A stretch of 64,000 nt of DNA from Weissella ceti (GCF_018394055.1 NZ_CP074441.1:620001-684000), one strand, 5' to 3'. Shown: positions 7,808-16,587, counted from the stretch's first letter. Notes: a model not told the origin generated them from the sequence alone. Numbers and translations: made by a program.

Positions 7808-7882
7808 AAAAAGCATAGAGATGATAAAGAATATAAACATTACATTTATGTAACGCATTTCTCTATCACTTCTATGCTTTTA
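7808..7882. repeat. Long hairpin element of cassette 2
   Basis: The outer arms AAAAGCATAGAG..TGATA and TATCACTTCTATGCTTTT surround an inner palindrome TTACAT/ATGTAA. The inner part differs in sequence from cassette 1 but still pairs. Confidence 0.6.
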
Positions 7883-8304
7883 ATATTATAGTTTTGAAAG
7901 CACGAATATTTATCACTAACCTTCTAGTAACTCATACTATGAATCTCTTTTATGCATTTTAGATTTAAAAATTCTCTTGATTATTTGCGCCTGATTCAGA
8001 ATTGCTTTGTTTTTTATGACGTTATATAAACGCATTGAGACATTATTTCAAACTATTTCTGTGGATACTTGGTTATCTTGTTTATTGAGGACGTATTTCA
8101 GAAACAGCTCAAACTCACATATTGTGCCTGTTAAATCCAGTCACAGTTTGATAATTAACTGATGCCATTGTTTCAGCGTATTTCTGATAACTATTAACTT
8201 TTCACAAGTTACTTGTGGTGACTCTCAATTGATTATTTAAAGCGTGTAACTCATCAAAAATATTTTAAATATTTGGGGCTATTGTTGTTATTGCGATCTT
8301 AGAA
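7883..8304. other. Gene-poor stretch, nothing recognised
   Basis: All six frames are broken by stops. The only notable signal is GACGTTATATAAACG at 8018-8032, which recurs at 9493-9507. It may be decayed DNA at the ICE boundary. Confidence 0.5.
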
Positions 8305-8364
8305 TTAGTGTAACAACACATAAATGAATGCAATCAACAAACTGATACCTTCCGCTAGAGACAT
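8305..8364 (-). pseudogene. Remnant of a putative holin-like toxin gene
   Basis: After AAAGGAG the frame reads MSLAEGISLLIAFIYVLLH and stops after 19 residues. The opening MSxxEALxLMIxF pattern and the single hydrophobic helix are those of the short putative holin-like toxins (Hol_Tox, type I toxin-antitoxin) common in lactic acid bacteria, usually about 30 residues. A one-base shift near the Ile-Tyr would continue the hydrophobic helix (CVVTLILRS). The gene is therefore probably frameshifted and dead. The upstream leader with ATGGTGCAAAAAACC also resembles that family's context. Identification is from memory of the family. Confidence 0.4.
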
Positions 8365-8613
8365 TGTCAGCTAACTCCTTTCTACAGATTTTGATGTGTT
8401 GGTTTTTTGCACCATACGCACCACCACCTTTCGATGAAAGTCAGCCACCGTCCTATTAACTTGTATCCTCAGCTTATCATGTTAAATTTATAAACACAAT
8501 CTAAAAACTCCTCTAATCATTGATATGACAGTGTTCATACGTATCTCAAAGACTTTAAATCTATCCTCAAGAATATGAATTGTATATTTAATAAGCTAGA
8601 TTAACTAATAAAA

Positions 8614-8635
8614 AACCACCCAAATTTGAGTGGTT
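8614..8635 (-). terminator. Terminator of the oxidoreductase gene
   Basis: AACCAC and GTGGTT flank the AAATTT centre, with a T-run on the minus strand 23 nt past the stop codon. Confidence 0.7.
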
Positions 8636-8657
8636 GGTATAATTATAAACTTATAAT

Positions 8658-9284
8658 TTATTTGTCGTATACACCCATTGGTTGATGCTTGTTTCCTGAA
8701 TTGATTTCATCCATAAACGCATCAGCATAGTCAGCATAACTAATATAACTCTTACCATTTTCATCCACTCCCAAGTTCTCACCTGAGAAATAATGATGTC
8801 CAGTATGTGGTGCATCAAATTGCATGTCCAATGGTGGTGTCATGTAAAGCCAATTAAATGACGTGTCATTCTTCAACAACTCATATGCCGCAACTTCATT
8901 TTCAGCCAAAGGCTTAATGAATGCTGGTAAATCAGGTGAGTCAATCACACGTGAATGATCTGGTAAATATGAAACTCCTGCTCCACCAGCAATAATCAAT
9001 CTCGTCTTTGTACCTTGAAAGATATCCATCAACTTTTGCATTGAAGTGCTAAATTGCTTCAAGTCATCTGATGGTGCATTGTAAGCATTAATCACAACGT
9101 CAAATTTTTCGATATCTTGAGTGATTAAATCAAAAAGATCTTTTTTCTCCACTACTAAATCATTGGTATTCGTTAGCTTTTCTGGATGACGGACAATTGC
9201 AGTTGTCTCATATCCTTCTTTCAATGAACGCTCTACTAATAGTGATCCTAGCTTACCAGTTGCACCAATAATTCCTACCTTCAT
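8658..9284 (-). CDS. NAD(P)-binding atypical short-chain oxidoreductase
   Basis: This is a 208-residue protein starting with the Rossmann motif GIIGATGKLG (residues 4-13), followed by a loop with Arg-His (IVRHPEK) that suggests NADPH. It belongs to the NAD(P)H-binding/NmrA-like atypical SDRs, such as YwnB-type proteins. Substrates of these proteins are mostly unknown. The usual YxxxK pair is not evident. AGGA lies 7 nt before the ATG, and TATAAT occurs on the minus strand near 9345. The gene stands alone between the ICE-like region and the adhesin, with better codon use than the cassettes next to it. Confidence 0.8.
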   Translation of the reverse strand: MKVGIIGATGKLGSLLVERSLKEGYETTAIVRHPEKLTNTNDLVVEKKDLFDLITQDIEKFDVVINAYNAPSDDLKQFSTSMQKLMDIFQGTKTRLIIAGGAGVSYLPDHSRVIDSPDLPAFIKPLAENEVAAYELLKNDTSFNWLYMTPPLDMQFDAPHTGHHYFSGENLGVDENGKSYISYADYADAFMDEINSGNKHQPMGVYDK

Positions 9285-9586
9285 TTTTGCTGTCCTCCAA
9301 ATATTTTGTAATGTATTTGAGCTCTTTCAAGTTCCATATTTAATTATACGCCAAAGAACCTTTAAAAAAACTAAAAACAAATACAACTGTATGTATATAT
9401 GAACGCATGAATATTATTAAACTGAACATATGCCTATTGGCTCAATAGTTATCGATCAGCGATATGGATATTTTAAATAAAAGCCATTCTTAGACGTTAT
9501 ATAAACGTACTCAGAGATGTTTTTGAATTTAAATCAAGGTATTTATCCATCTACAAACGCTGATGTTTTCTTACCTATTTAATTTA
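9285..9586. other. Intergenic stretch before the adhesin terminator
   Basis: It contains the oxidoreductase promoter region near 9345 and the second copy of GACGTTATATAAACG (9493-9507). No gene or RNA is recognised. Confidence 0.5.
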
Positions 9587-9628
9587 AAAAGCACTAAGTA
9601 ACTCATCTTTGGGTTACTTAGTGCTTTT
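9587..9628 (-). terminator. Terminator of the LPXTG adhesin gene
   Basis: AAAAGCACTAAGTAAC pairs perfectly with GTTACTTAGTGCTTTT (16 bp). T-runs occur on both sides, so it can act in both directions. Confidence 0.85.
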
Positions 9629-9663
9629 CTAATTATTTATTTACGAGCTATAAATTCAGCTTA

Positions 9664-11193
9664 TTATCGCTTACGGTAATATACAAGTCCTAGCGCAAAA
9701 CTTAACATAACACTTCCAATAACTGTCCACACATCTGTCGTTGTATAGCCAGTTTCTGGTAATGCGTCCGTGTTTATTTTGTGTTGCTTGTTTACGTTAT
9801 TCCCTTGATTTCCGTTTACATCATTAGCCATAACGTTTGATGATTGTCCATCTTGCGCTGTGTTGTTTTCCGTAGATTCAACGATTTCATTAGACATTGC
9901 TGAATCCTTGTTTTCTGGTTCTGTTACAGAACTTTCATCGGGTGTTACTTCATCCTTATTTTCTGGTTCTGTCACAGAATTTTCATCAGGTGTTGTTTCA
10001 TCCTTGTTTTCTGGTTCTGTTACAGAGTTTTCATCAGGTGTTACTTCATCCTTGTTTTCTGGTTCTGTTACAGAATTTTCATCAGGTGTAACTTCATCCT
10101 TGTTTTCTGGTTCTGTCACAGAATTTTCATCAGGTGTTACTTCATCCTTGTTTTCTTCTGTTACAGTATTTTCATCAGGTGTTACTTCATCCTTGTTTTC
10201 TGGTTCTGTTACCGGCGGTTCTACCTTATCACCAACACTGCTTCCACCACCAGCAGTGTTTCGTGTTTTCTTTCGAACTGTTAATCCAACCTTGTTCGCA
10301 TCATATCGAATCCAAGCCATGTTGTCATATTCTGCCGCTTTACCACTATCAGTAACACGGGTCTTATAACGCACTAGCAACTCTTCATCAGGCATTACTT
10401 TATCCATAGTAAATCCAAATCCACGATCATTGTCAGTAAATGTTACTGAATAACGTGATGGATCTACTGCTGTACTTTGTCCATTTTTACGAATAACAAA
10501 CTCAAATGAATCCTTAATATAATCTAATCCGGCTCCAAGTTCGTCTCCGCCTTCAATGTTTTCCATCAAAGCGTTGAAACCATTGTAGTTAAGTTGTAGT
10601 TCGTAATTGATGATTGTTTGATCTTTAGGATCCATCTCTCCGAATTTACTAAACTCACTGGCTTCATATTTTACACCTTTTTGAAGAACGTTGTGTTTTT
10701 CAACAGTTCCTCTAACAGGTAATTGTACTTCTACAGGACCATCAGTCACGCCAGATTCATTTTGGTCCCATTTCGTTGATACGAAAAATGAACCGCGATT
10801 ATTCTGCTTTTCTGTTGCACGATCTGTAAAAGTCAGCTTCAACTTACCAGTGCCTTCTTCAAATGATGCTTTAGCCACAACCACGCCATCAGCATTCTTA
10901 ATGTCAAAGTCACTAAGTTGAGACACCTTCAATACTTTTGGCAATTCTACTGACATAGAATCCCCAGGTTTCACTGTATCGGGGTATGCAAAATCATACG
11001 ATAGACGGAAATCTTCTAAATCTTTCACTTCGATTCCACTATCTAATACATTCTGATTTGCGCTATTTATTAATGTTACGTTCGTCAAAAATTGTGAACC
11101 GTAATCAGTGGCTGCAGATGCAGTAACATTAATACCAAAAATCCCAAATAACAATAAAACAATTATAAACAATGTTTTCTTAAAATGACTCAT
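9664..11193 (-). CDS. LPXTG-anchored repeat-rich adhesin
   Basis: This is a 509-residue surface protein. A signal peptide covers residues 1-28 (ending TASAA). Residues 30-315 form two beta-rich regions resembling the N-terminal Ig-like/collagen-binding folds of MSCRAMM adhesins (PGDSMSVELP, later YKTRVTDSG). From about 325 to 440 there are seven 16-residue repeats of the type VTEPENKDEVTPDENS, the second shortened by two residues. The C-terminus has the sortase A signal LPETG near residue 478, a membrane helix and RKR. It is covalently linked to peptidoglycan and likely adhesive; the ligand is unknown. GGAGGATTTAGGCA precedes the ATG. The protein shares domain order with the one at 48385. Confidence 0.85.
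   Translation of the reverse strand: MSHFKKTLFIIVLLLFGIFGINVTASAATDYGSQFLTNVTLINSANQNVLDSGIEVKDLEDFRLSYDFAYPDTVKPGDSMSVELPKVLKVSQLSDFDIKNADGVVVAKASFEEGTGKLKLTFTDRATEKQNNRGSFFVSTKWDQNESGVTDGPVEVQLPVRGTVEKHNVLQKGVKYEASEFSKFGEMDPKDQTIINYELQLNYNGFNALMENIEGGDELGAGLDYIKDSFEFVIRKNGQSTAVDPSRYSVTFTDNDRGFGFTMDKVMPDEELLVRYKTRVTDSGKAAEYDNMAWIRYDANKVGLTVRKKTRNTAGGGSSVGDKVEPPVTEPENKDEVTPDENTVTEENKDEVTPDENSVTEPENKDEVTPDENSVTEPENKDEVTPDENSVTEPENKDETTPDENSVTEPENKDEVTPDESSVTEPENKDSAMSNEIVESTENNTAQDGQSSNVMANDVNGNQGNNVNKQHKINTDALPETGYTTTDVWTVIGSVMLSFALGLVYYRKR
9915..10215. repeat. 48-bp tandem repeats inside the adhesin gene
   Basis: About seven copies of a 48-bp unit encode an acidic Pro/Glu/Asp stalk. One copy is 42 bp, which keeps the frame. 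Near identity between neighbours suggests recent expansion and likely length variation between strains. Confidence 0.85.
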
Positions 11194-11742
11194 TGCCTAA
11201 ATCCTCCATGATTATTTAATTAAATAGAAAAACATACACATCACTCGGCATCCTAGATATGACATACACGTGTTTTCAAAATATATTAAAAAACAAACCT
11301 TAAACGAAACTTACAGAGAAAACAAAACAAATTATTAATATATACTTTTGCATATTTAATTACTCATGTTTTTTTATTGTTTTTTCCAAGAAAACATATT
11401 TTTTATCTATAAAAATTATCAAAAAACCCAATTTTAATCATTTTATTTTTTATAAAATACATAAATAACATCTTTAAATATCCTTTCTATTTGAAAAAAC
11501 AAAAACCCGAACAATTCATCTTATAAAAAGAAAACAGGAAAAGACATACAATGTAAATCATTTCCACAAAAACGAAACCCGCTTATCTCTTTGGTTTCGT
11601 TTTTAATTTTTTAAAATATAAAAAGTTGTAAAAAAACTAGAAATACGATATATATCAAAAAACAAACATTGATTCCTCAGTATGAGCGCAATATCGAGTC
11701 AACATCCATATATACCATTCGGACATCCCCACCCACATACAG
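11194..11742. other. AT-rich upstream region of the adhesin gene with an orphan hairpin
   Basis: More than 500 bases contain no gene. It should hold the adhesin promoter, but many AT-rich matches prevent a choice. A strong hairpin at 11568-11604 is the only defined structure. Confidence 0.5.
11568..11604. terminator. Orphan hairpin terminator upstream of the adhesin
   Basis: AAAAACGAAACC pairs perfectly with GGTTTCGTTTTT and is flanked by T-runs on both strands. No gene on the plus strand precedes it. On the minus strand it lies 375 nt before the adhesin start, so it could insulate or attenuate adhesin transcription. Confidence 0.65.
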
Positions 11743-11776
11743 AAAAAAAGGGACCATGCGCTTGCATAGTCCCTTT
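11743..11776 (-). terminator. Terminator of topB
   Basis: AAAGGGACCATGC and GCATAGTCCCTTT form a long stem, and seven T residues follow on the minus strand. Confidence 0.85.
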
Positions 11777-11816
11777 CATGTTACTTATCAAAAAATTGAA
11801 GACAGTCCTGTTTACA

Positions 11817-13880
11817 TTAAACAAAGTCGCCATTAAACCCAAAAGTCTTTTTTCCTTTATAGGTGTAATCAGTCAATTTGCCACGATATGTGTATTCTCG
11901 TTTAGTACCTTTACCTTGAATATCAATTTCCTTCCCTGATAGCAAGTCATTGATTTCATTTGCAGTAAACGTATGTTTTCCCCATTTAGCGTTAAAAGAA
12001 ACTTCTTTACCAGTAGGTGTGTACATCCCCGTTATTTTCTCTTTTGGTACGTGTTTTTTGGTACGTTTAGTAGGTTTTGCAAAGTGATCAGCGAGTGATT
12101 CCGCATTTTTTAGAATCACAGGCATATCGTTTTTGATGGTTAATTCAATTGAGTTTTGTGCATAAGCCATACTTGTTTCTTGACGACCAACCTCTTTAAA
12201 GATATCAAAAATACGTTTCGTAATAGATGGATTAGCAATAAACGTGCCTTTTACAAGATATGCAGAGATAGCCCCTTCATTCGTAAGTTTTATTTTACCC
12301 TTCGTATCTATAAAATAGGCATTTTTACCACTTGAAAGATCTGAAAATGTAGATGTTCGAGTGGCTCCTGTTCCAATATCATACTTTTCAAGAAAGGTCT
12401 TTAACCATTGCCAAGTGGGCTGTTGTGGTTTTGGATTTTGTCCTTCATGAACAAACATATTGGCAGTATTCCCAATCCCATCACTGGTTTGATCTTCTTT
12501 CTCAGCATCTCCATCTTGGTAGACCAATTTCCAATTCATATGAACAGGCATATTTAATACAGATGTGAACATCGGTGCTTCTTGAATATTTGCTTTAATT
12601 TGACGGTAAACATAATCTTCAGCGAACATCGCTAAGAAATTCTTAGCTAACACTTGATATATACGTGCGGCAGATGCTCCGAACTTCTGTAACGCATCTA
12701 ATGACGTTGGCACCTTTTCACCAGGACGATTAGCCCCATGTGCTCCTTCATCCTTAATATGGGTCTTTCTGGCGGTGCGGTGTGTTAATAGCGTCGTTGG
12801 CACACCCACAACCCCTGCAATTTGATCAACCATTGGTAAGAGGTCCATAAATTGTTCAGTGGTAATGGTACGATCTTCTGTACGTGGGTATGAAACAATT
12901 TGTGCTTCATACATTTTCTGATAGGTTGCTAAGACATCTTTTGCCTTGAAACCTTCTTTGGCTAATACTGCGGACAGTGATGACAGGTCCAGTAATTTTG
13001 GTGGTGCTTGGCGTTTTTCTTGGTCCGCAACAATCTGTGGTGTCCCGACTAGTGGATAAGGACCACTGGTCATGTCTGTTTCAGCAGCTCGTTTATTTGG
13101 AAAACGAAAAGGAATTACGTCTAATCCTTTCGTTGAGCGGGTATACACATTTCCCTTATTATCCTTATAGCGAGCTTCATAGAAAGGAACCCGTTGATAG
13201 TTTTTAATCGCTTCTTCTTGTTCATAGACCTTGTAGATCATTGCCGACTTTAAACGGCCTTGACGAGAGAGCAATTTATAACCTTGTTGCTCGGCTCCCT
13301 TTGTCGCAATACGGGTAAGTTGCATTGACGCAAAATCCCAACGACTACGTGCCATCCCCATCAATAGGTCACCATCCTGTGTTGGGTCACTGACATCACG
13401 TAACGCATGAAACGCTTTTTGGATACTCTTGGCCGATTCATCCATAAAATCAGCACGTAAGACTTGACCACGCCAACCAATTGCTTGAATCGCTTCCCAT
13501 GCCAACAATTCACCTTCACCGGATGGATCATTATCCGTCGCAATCACTAAAGCGTCTACTTGCTTCGCTTGTAGTTTTAACTCATCTAATAACTTTTTAG
13601 TTGATTCAATCTTACCCGTACGGAGATTCTTGGATTTAATGTACGTGTTCTTCCAAGCAAATTGTGATAAGTCCCAAGGCAAGTATTCTAATCGCCAACT
13701 AGCTAGTTGTTCCTCTAAGGCCTTTGGTACTTGCTTCTCTGGTCCATGTAGTTGCATCACATGTCCGCGCAAACTCGTTAATTCATAATCGAAATCCAAA
13801 TAATGACCTTGCTTACCTCCCAAGGCCTTTTCAAAGTTTTTTCGGGCGCTTGGTTTTTCGGTGATAATCAAATATTTCAT
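11817..13880 (-). CDS. topB: DNA topoisomerase III (type IA)
   Basis: The protein is 687 residues from the ATG at 13880, chosen because GGGAGG lies 9 nt before it. The frame opens 7 codons earlier. The TOPRIM domain is at the start (IITEKPSA, then TDNDPSGEGE near residue 100, a variant of the usual DxDxxGE). The catalytic tyrosine is in SYPRTE near residue 338. Type IA enzymes relax negative supercoils and decatenate DNA by single-strand passage. The C-terminus (from about 600) carries a small repeat-like domain (SFNAKWGKHTFTANEINDLLSG) typical of plasmid and ICE TopB forms as well as chromosomal ones. A second, mobile-element type copy is possible but cannot be judged here. Confidence 0.88.
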   Translation of the reverse strand: MKYLIITEKPSARKNFEKALGGKQGHYLDFDYELTSLRGHVMQLHGPEKQVPKALEEQLASWRLEYLPWDLSQFAWKNTYIKSKNLRTGKIESTKKLLDELKLQAKQVDALVIATDNDPSGEGELLAWEAIQAIGWRGQVLRADFMDESAKSIQKAFHALRDVSDPTQDGDLLMGMARSRWDFASMQLTRIATKGAEQQGYKLLSRQGRLKSAMIYKVYEQEEAIKNYQRVPFYEARYKDNKGNVYTRSTKGLDVIPFRFPNKRAAETDMTSGPYPLVGTPQIVADQEKRQAPPKLLDLSSLSAVLAKEGFKAKDVLATYQKMYEAQIVSYPRTEDRTITTEQFMDLLPMVDQIAGVVGVPTTLLTHRTARKTHIKDEGAHGANRPGEKVPTSLDALQKFGASAARIYQVLAKNFLAMFAEDYVYRQIKANIQEAPMFTSVLNMPVHMNWKLVYQDGDAEKEDQTSDGIGNTANMFVHEGQNPKPQQPTWQWLKTFLEKYDIGTGATRTSTFSDLSSGKNAYFIDTKGKIKLTNEGAISAYLVKGTFIANPSITKRIFDIFKEVGRQETSMAYAQNSIELTIKNDMPVILKNAESLADHFAKPTKRTKKHVPKEKITGMYTPTGKEVSFNAKWGKHTFTANEINDLLSGKEIDIQGKGTKREYTYRGKLTDYTYKGKKTFGFNGDFV

Positions 13881-14015
13881 TGCCAATTGCCTCCCATACA
13901 TAGTCTCTTACAGTTTCTGACGTTACTGTATTATTTATCCATTGTACTATGAAAAACACTGAATTTGGTTATTCCTCTAGTTGGAAATCATGGTCATATG
14001 TTCAAACAGTCATAT

Positions 14016-14042
14016 AAAAAGACCATGTTTTCACATGGTCTT
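14016..14042 (-). terminator. Terminator of the adenine deaminase gene
   Basis: AAGACCATG/CATGGTCTT with a T-run on the minus strand, 55 nt past the ancestral stop codon of adenine deaminase. Confidence 0.8.
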
Positions 14043-14164
14043 GCTGGCATATATATTTTCGCTTAGCCATTAACATTATGGCTTATAGCGTCATTGTTAA
14101 CCATTCAAGTCAATAAAATCAAACACATCAAAATCAAATAACCCTTGGTCTGTTAACTTTAGAT

Positions 14165-14282
14165 CTGGGATCACAGGTAACGCCATAAAGGACAGCGTTA
14201 TAAATGGGTCAAAGGGAACATCGCTGGGATCACAGGTAACGCCATAAAGGACAGCGTTATAAATGGGTCAAAGGGAACATCG
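14165..14282. repeat. 59-bp perfect tandem duplication in adenine deaminase
   Basis: Bases 14165-14223 and 14224-14282 are identical. The length is not a multiple of three, so the reading frame shifts after the first copy on the minus strand. Confidence 0.95.
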
Positions 14283-15808
14283 CTGATTTGTGTAAAGGCC
14301 GCTTGTAACGCACCATATTGTTCCGCAACAATCTCAAATGGCGCGTCTGACATGACGCCACCAATACTCAATGGTAGAGCAACAATCGTATCAGGATCAA
14401 TAACCACGACCAAACCACCATTCATTTCGCGCAATACATCTGCAGCTTTGAGCATCGCTTCGTCGTCTACACCAGCAATAATCACATTATGTGAGTCGTG
14501 GGCCACTGTTGCACCAATTGCACCTCTGGTTAAGTTAAATCCACTGATAATTCCCGTAGCAGCCCCCAAGTCATGATAACGTTCTGCCACGACCAATTTT
14601 TGAAATTGTGAATTAGGTATGAATTCACTTTCCATATTGGTCGGTACCTGTGTTACTAGATGCTCCGTTGCAATATGATTGGGTACAATCCCAATCACAT
14701 TTGTTTGATTACTCGTAATTGGTACGGACAACTGTTCTTTAGTCAAGGTAAAGTTTAGTGGTGTCACGGGGGTTTGAATAGTTGATGCACTCCTCTGATT
14801 CTGTTCACTCACCCAGCAACCATTGACCATTGTATCTGTAATCACAAAGTTCGCTTTATCTTGGAAGACAATTAAGTCAGCCACATATCCGTCATTTAAT
14901 GCACCGACATCCCGCAACTTTTCAGCTTGAGCTGCATTGTAACTAGCCATTGTTAAGACCATTTCTATTGGCAAGCCCTCTTCCAATGCAATTCGGACAC
15001 TATCATCAATTGAACCTTTATTCAAAAGATCCACAACTGTTTTATCATCTGTTGCAAAGCTAAAACGACTAAAATTATTTGACGTAACCGCTGCAAGCAC
15101 AGCCTTTTCATCTTGTTCAACTGTTCCTTGACGAATCAAAATATTCATCCCCGCCGCTAAACGATCATGAGCTTCTGCCACACTGGTTGTTTCATGATCT
15201 GAGCTAATCCCTACTTGTCGATAAATTGAGAGCTGTTCTCGGTTTAACCCCGCCCCATGACCATCAACTTGTTTATTGTACGCCAAAGCATCTGTAATCT
15301 TAGTCACCATATCGATATCTTGATTAGCCACGGCTGGAAAATCCATTACCTCCGCTAAGCCATTCACACGTTCATGCATGTAAAATGGCTTTAAATCAGC
15401 TGCTTTCAGCGTAGCCCCAGCATGCTCAAAAGGCACTGCTGGTACAGAAGAAGGTAACATAAAATGAAAATTAGTTAGACTATTTTCAGCATCGTCCAGC
15501 ATAAATTGAATACCCGTTTGTCCATTAACACTGGCCAATTCGTGTGGATCAGCGACACCAGATGTTACACCATGCATCGCTAACAAACGCCCTAGTTCAG
15601 CTGGTCGTAATAAACTACTTTCGATGTGCAAATGCGCATCAATTAAGCCTGGTGCAATATATGCCCCCTTAGCATCATAAACCGTATCAGCTCGCAACGT
15701 GTCACTTGCACCACGCATGATAATCTTTTCTCCCTCAATCCACAACTCTGTATTTTCAAATTGTTGTGTAAAGACATCTAAAATTTTCGCATTAATGATA
15801 TGTAACAT
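14198..15808 (-). CDS. adeC: Adenine deaminase with an altered C-terminus
   Basis: The enzyme converts adenine to hypoxanthine for purine salvage. The start at 15808 has AAAGGA 9 nt upstream; the frame opens at 15841. Metal and active-site motifs of the amidohydrolase family are present: DAHLHIESS near residue 60, VADPHEL, DGHGAGL and SSDHETTS. The frame currently ends after [14 protein letters not shown] (536 residues). Without the 59-bp duplication it would run on as [19 protein letters not shown] and stop at 14097 (550 residues), a normal family ending. The last 22 or so native residues are thus replaced by eight unrelated ones. Catalytic motifs are untouched, so activity may remain, be reduced, or be lost through instability. 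Confidence 0.9.
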   Translation of the reverse strand: MLHIINAKILDVFTQQFENTELWIEGEKIIMRGASDTLRADTVYDAKGAYIAPGLIDAHLHIESSLLRPAELGRLLAMHGVTSGVADPHELASVNGQTGIQFMLDDAENSLTNFHFMLPSSVPAVPFEHAGATLKAADLKPFYMHERVNGLAEVMDFPAVANQDIDMVTKITDALAYNKQVDGHGAGLNREQLSIYRQVGISSDHETTSVAEAHDRLAAGMNILIRQGTVEQDEKAVLAAVTSNNFSRFSFATDDKTVVDLLNKGSIDDSVRIALEEGLPIEMVLTMASYNAAQAEKLRDVGALNDGYVADLIVFQDKANFVITDTMVNGCWVSEQNQRSASTIQTPVTPLNFTLTKEQLSVPITSNQTNVIGIVPNHIATEHLVTQVPTNMESEFIPNSQFQKLVVAERYHDLGAATGIISGFNLTRGAIGATVAHDSHNVIIAGVDDEAMLKAADVLREMNGGLVVVIDPDTIVALPLSIGGVMSDAPFEIVAEQYGALQAAFTQISDVPFDPFITLSFMALPVIPAMFPLTHL

Positions 15809-15841
15809 TCTAATTTGTCCTTTCGTTCCCCAAAAACTCAT

Positions 15842-16156
15842 TACCAGTAGAATTGTTACTTAGTATACAGCGATTACTCAGATTCACCTATTAAGATTTT
15901 TCTCATTATTAGAAAAACGTTTAACCAACTAACCAGCCCATCCGAAAAACAATTTAACATACATTAAAAATACCATTTTTCGTAAAACATGCGAAAAACA
16001 ATCTCTACATAAATCACTTTTATATACTATGATCAATGAAGAACGAATAACAATTATCGTTGTCACATTGTCAATATGCAAGCAATCAAACATGTTACAT
16101 ATAGGTATTTCATTTAGCCATGTCAAACAAGTGACCTTACACCACTAACGCAACAT
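15842..16156. other. Intergenic stretch, nothing recognised
   Basis: It should contain the adenine deaminase promoter. A 65-codon open frame on the minus strand (15929-16126) has no ribosome site and odd composition, so I do not call it. Confidence 0.5.
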
Positions 16157-16363
16157 TTAACTTTTCAGCCTATCTAACGATGCTTCATACCGTTTTCGCT
16201 GATCATCTGACATAAACAAACTCACAAACAACTTATCTGTATCACTTAACGCCTCCCAAACTTTTTTCTCTTTCTTCGTTCGTAAATTCACTTTGATGAC
16301 TTTAGTAAGTTTTAATCGATCTGATTCATTCAATTGCGTATATACATCTGATAAACTTTGCAC
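16157..16363 (-). CDS. Small protein of unknown function (second of a pair)
   Basis: This is a 68-residue basic helical protein that starts with GTG 11 nt after the stop of the upstream small gene. The ribosome site is weak, so coupling to the first gene is likely. The sequence has charged, amphipathic helices (LNESDRLKLTKVIKVNLRTKKEKKVWEAL) and no membrane segment. No family is recognised. Confidence 0.55.
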   Translation of the reverse strand: MQSLSDVYTQLNESDRLKLTKVIKVNLRTKKEKKVWEALSDTDKLFVSLFMSDDQRKRYEASLDRLKS

Positions 16364-16374
16364 TTGTGTTACCG

Positions 16375-16587
16375 TTAAAGCAACATATCATCGAGCATAT
16401 TTTGAACAATTTGTTTTTTTACCACTGTTTCCGTAATTAAATGACTAACAATTTCCACCTTTAACGCTTCATGTTTTTCACGTTCAACTTGATGTCGTTT
16501 CGTCATTAACGACTCATTGATACTACGTAGTTCTATTGCACTAACATCATCGCCAATCTGTTTTATATTTTCGTTTCCAACTAACAT
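16375..16587 (-). CDS. Small protein of unknown function (first of a pair)
   Basis: This is a 70-residue soluble protein with a clear ribosome site (GAGGG, 6 nt before the ATG). It looks helical, with a Lys/Glu-rich middle (LMTKRHQVEREKHEALKVEIVSHLI). It heads a two-gene unit with the 68-residue protein. No family is recognised. The arrangement of two adjacent small soluble genes would also fit a toxin-antitoxin pair, but no known toxin motif is visible. Confidence 0.6.
   Translation of the reverse strand: MLVGNENIKQIGDDVSAIELRSINESLMTKRHQVEREKHEALKVEIVSHLITETVVKKQIVQNMLDDMLL

Noticed and set aside
9897-10215. Direct repeats considered as a CRISPR array
   Set aside because: The repeats are contiguous without spacers and encode protein repeats.
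9860-10369. 169-codon plus-strand open frame antisense to the adhesin
   Set aside because: It is a shadow of the in-frame 48-bp repeats.
11817-13880. topB as part of the ICE
   Set aside because: It lies about 6 kb beyond the transfer genes, separated by chromosomal-type genes; nothing ties it to the element.
15929-16126. 65-codon open frame upstream of adenine deaminase
   Set aside because: No ribosome site, Cys-rich odd composition, no neighbour support.
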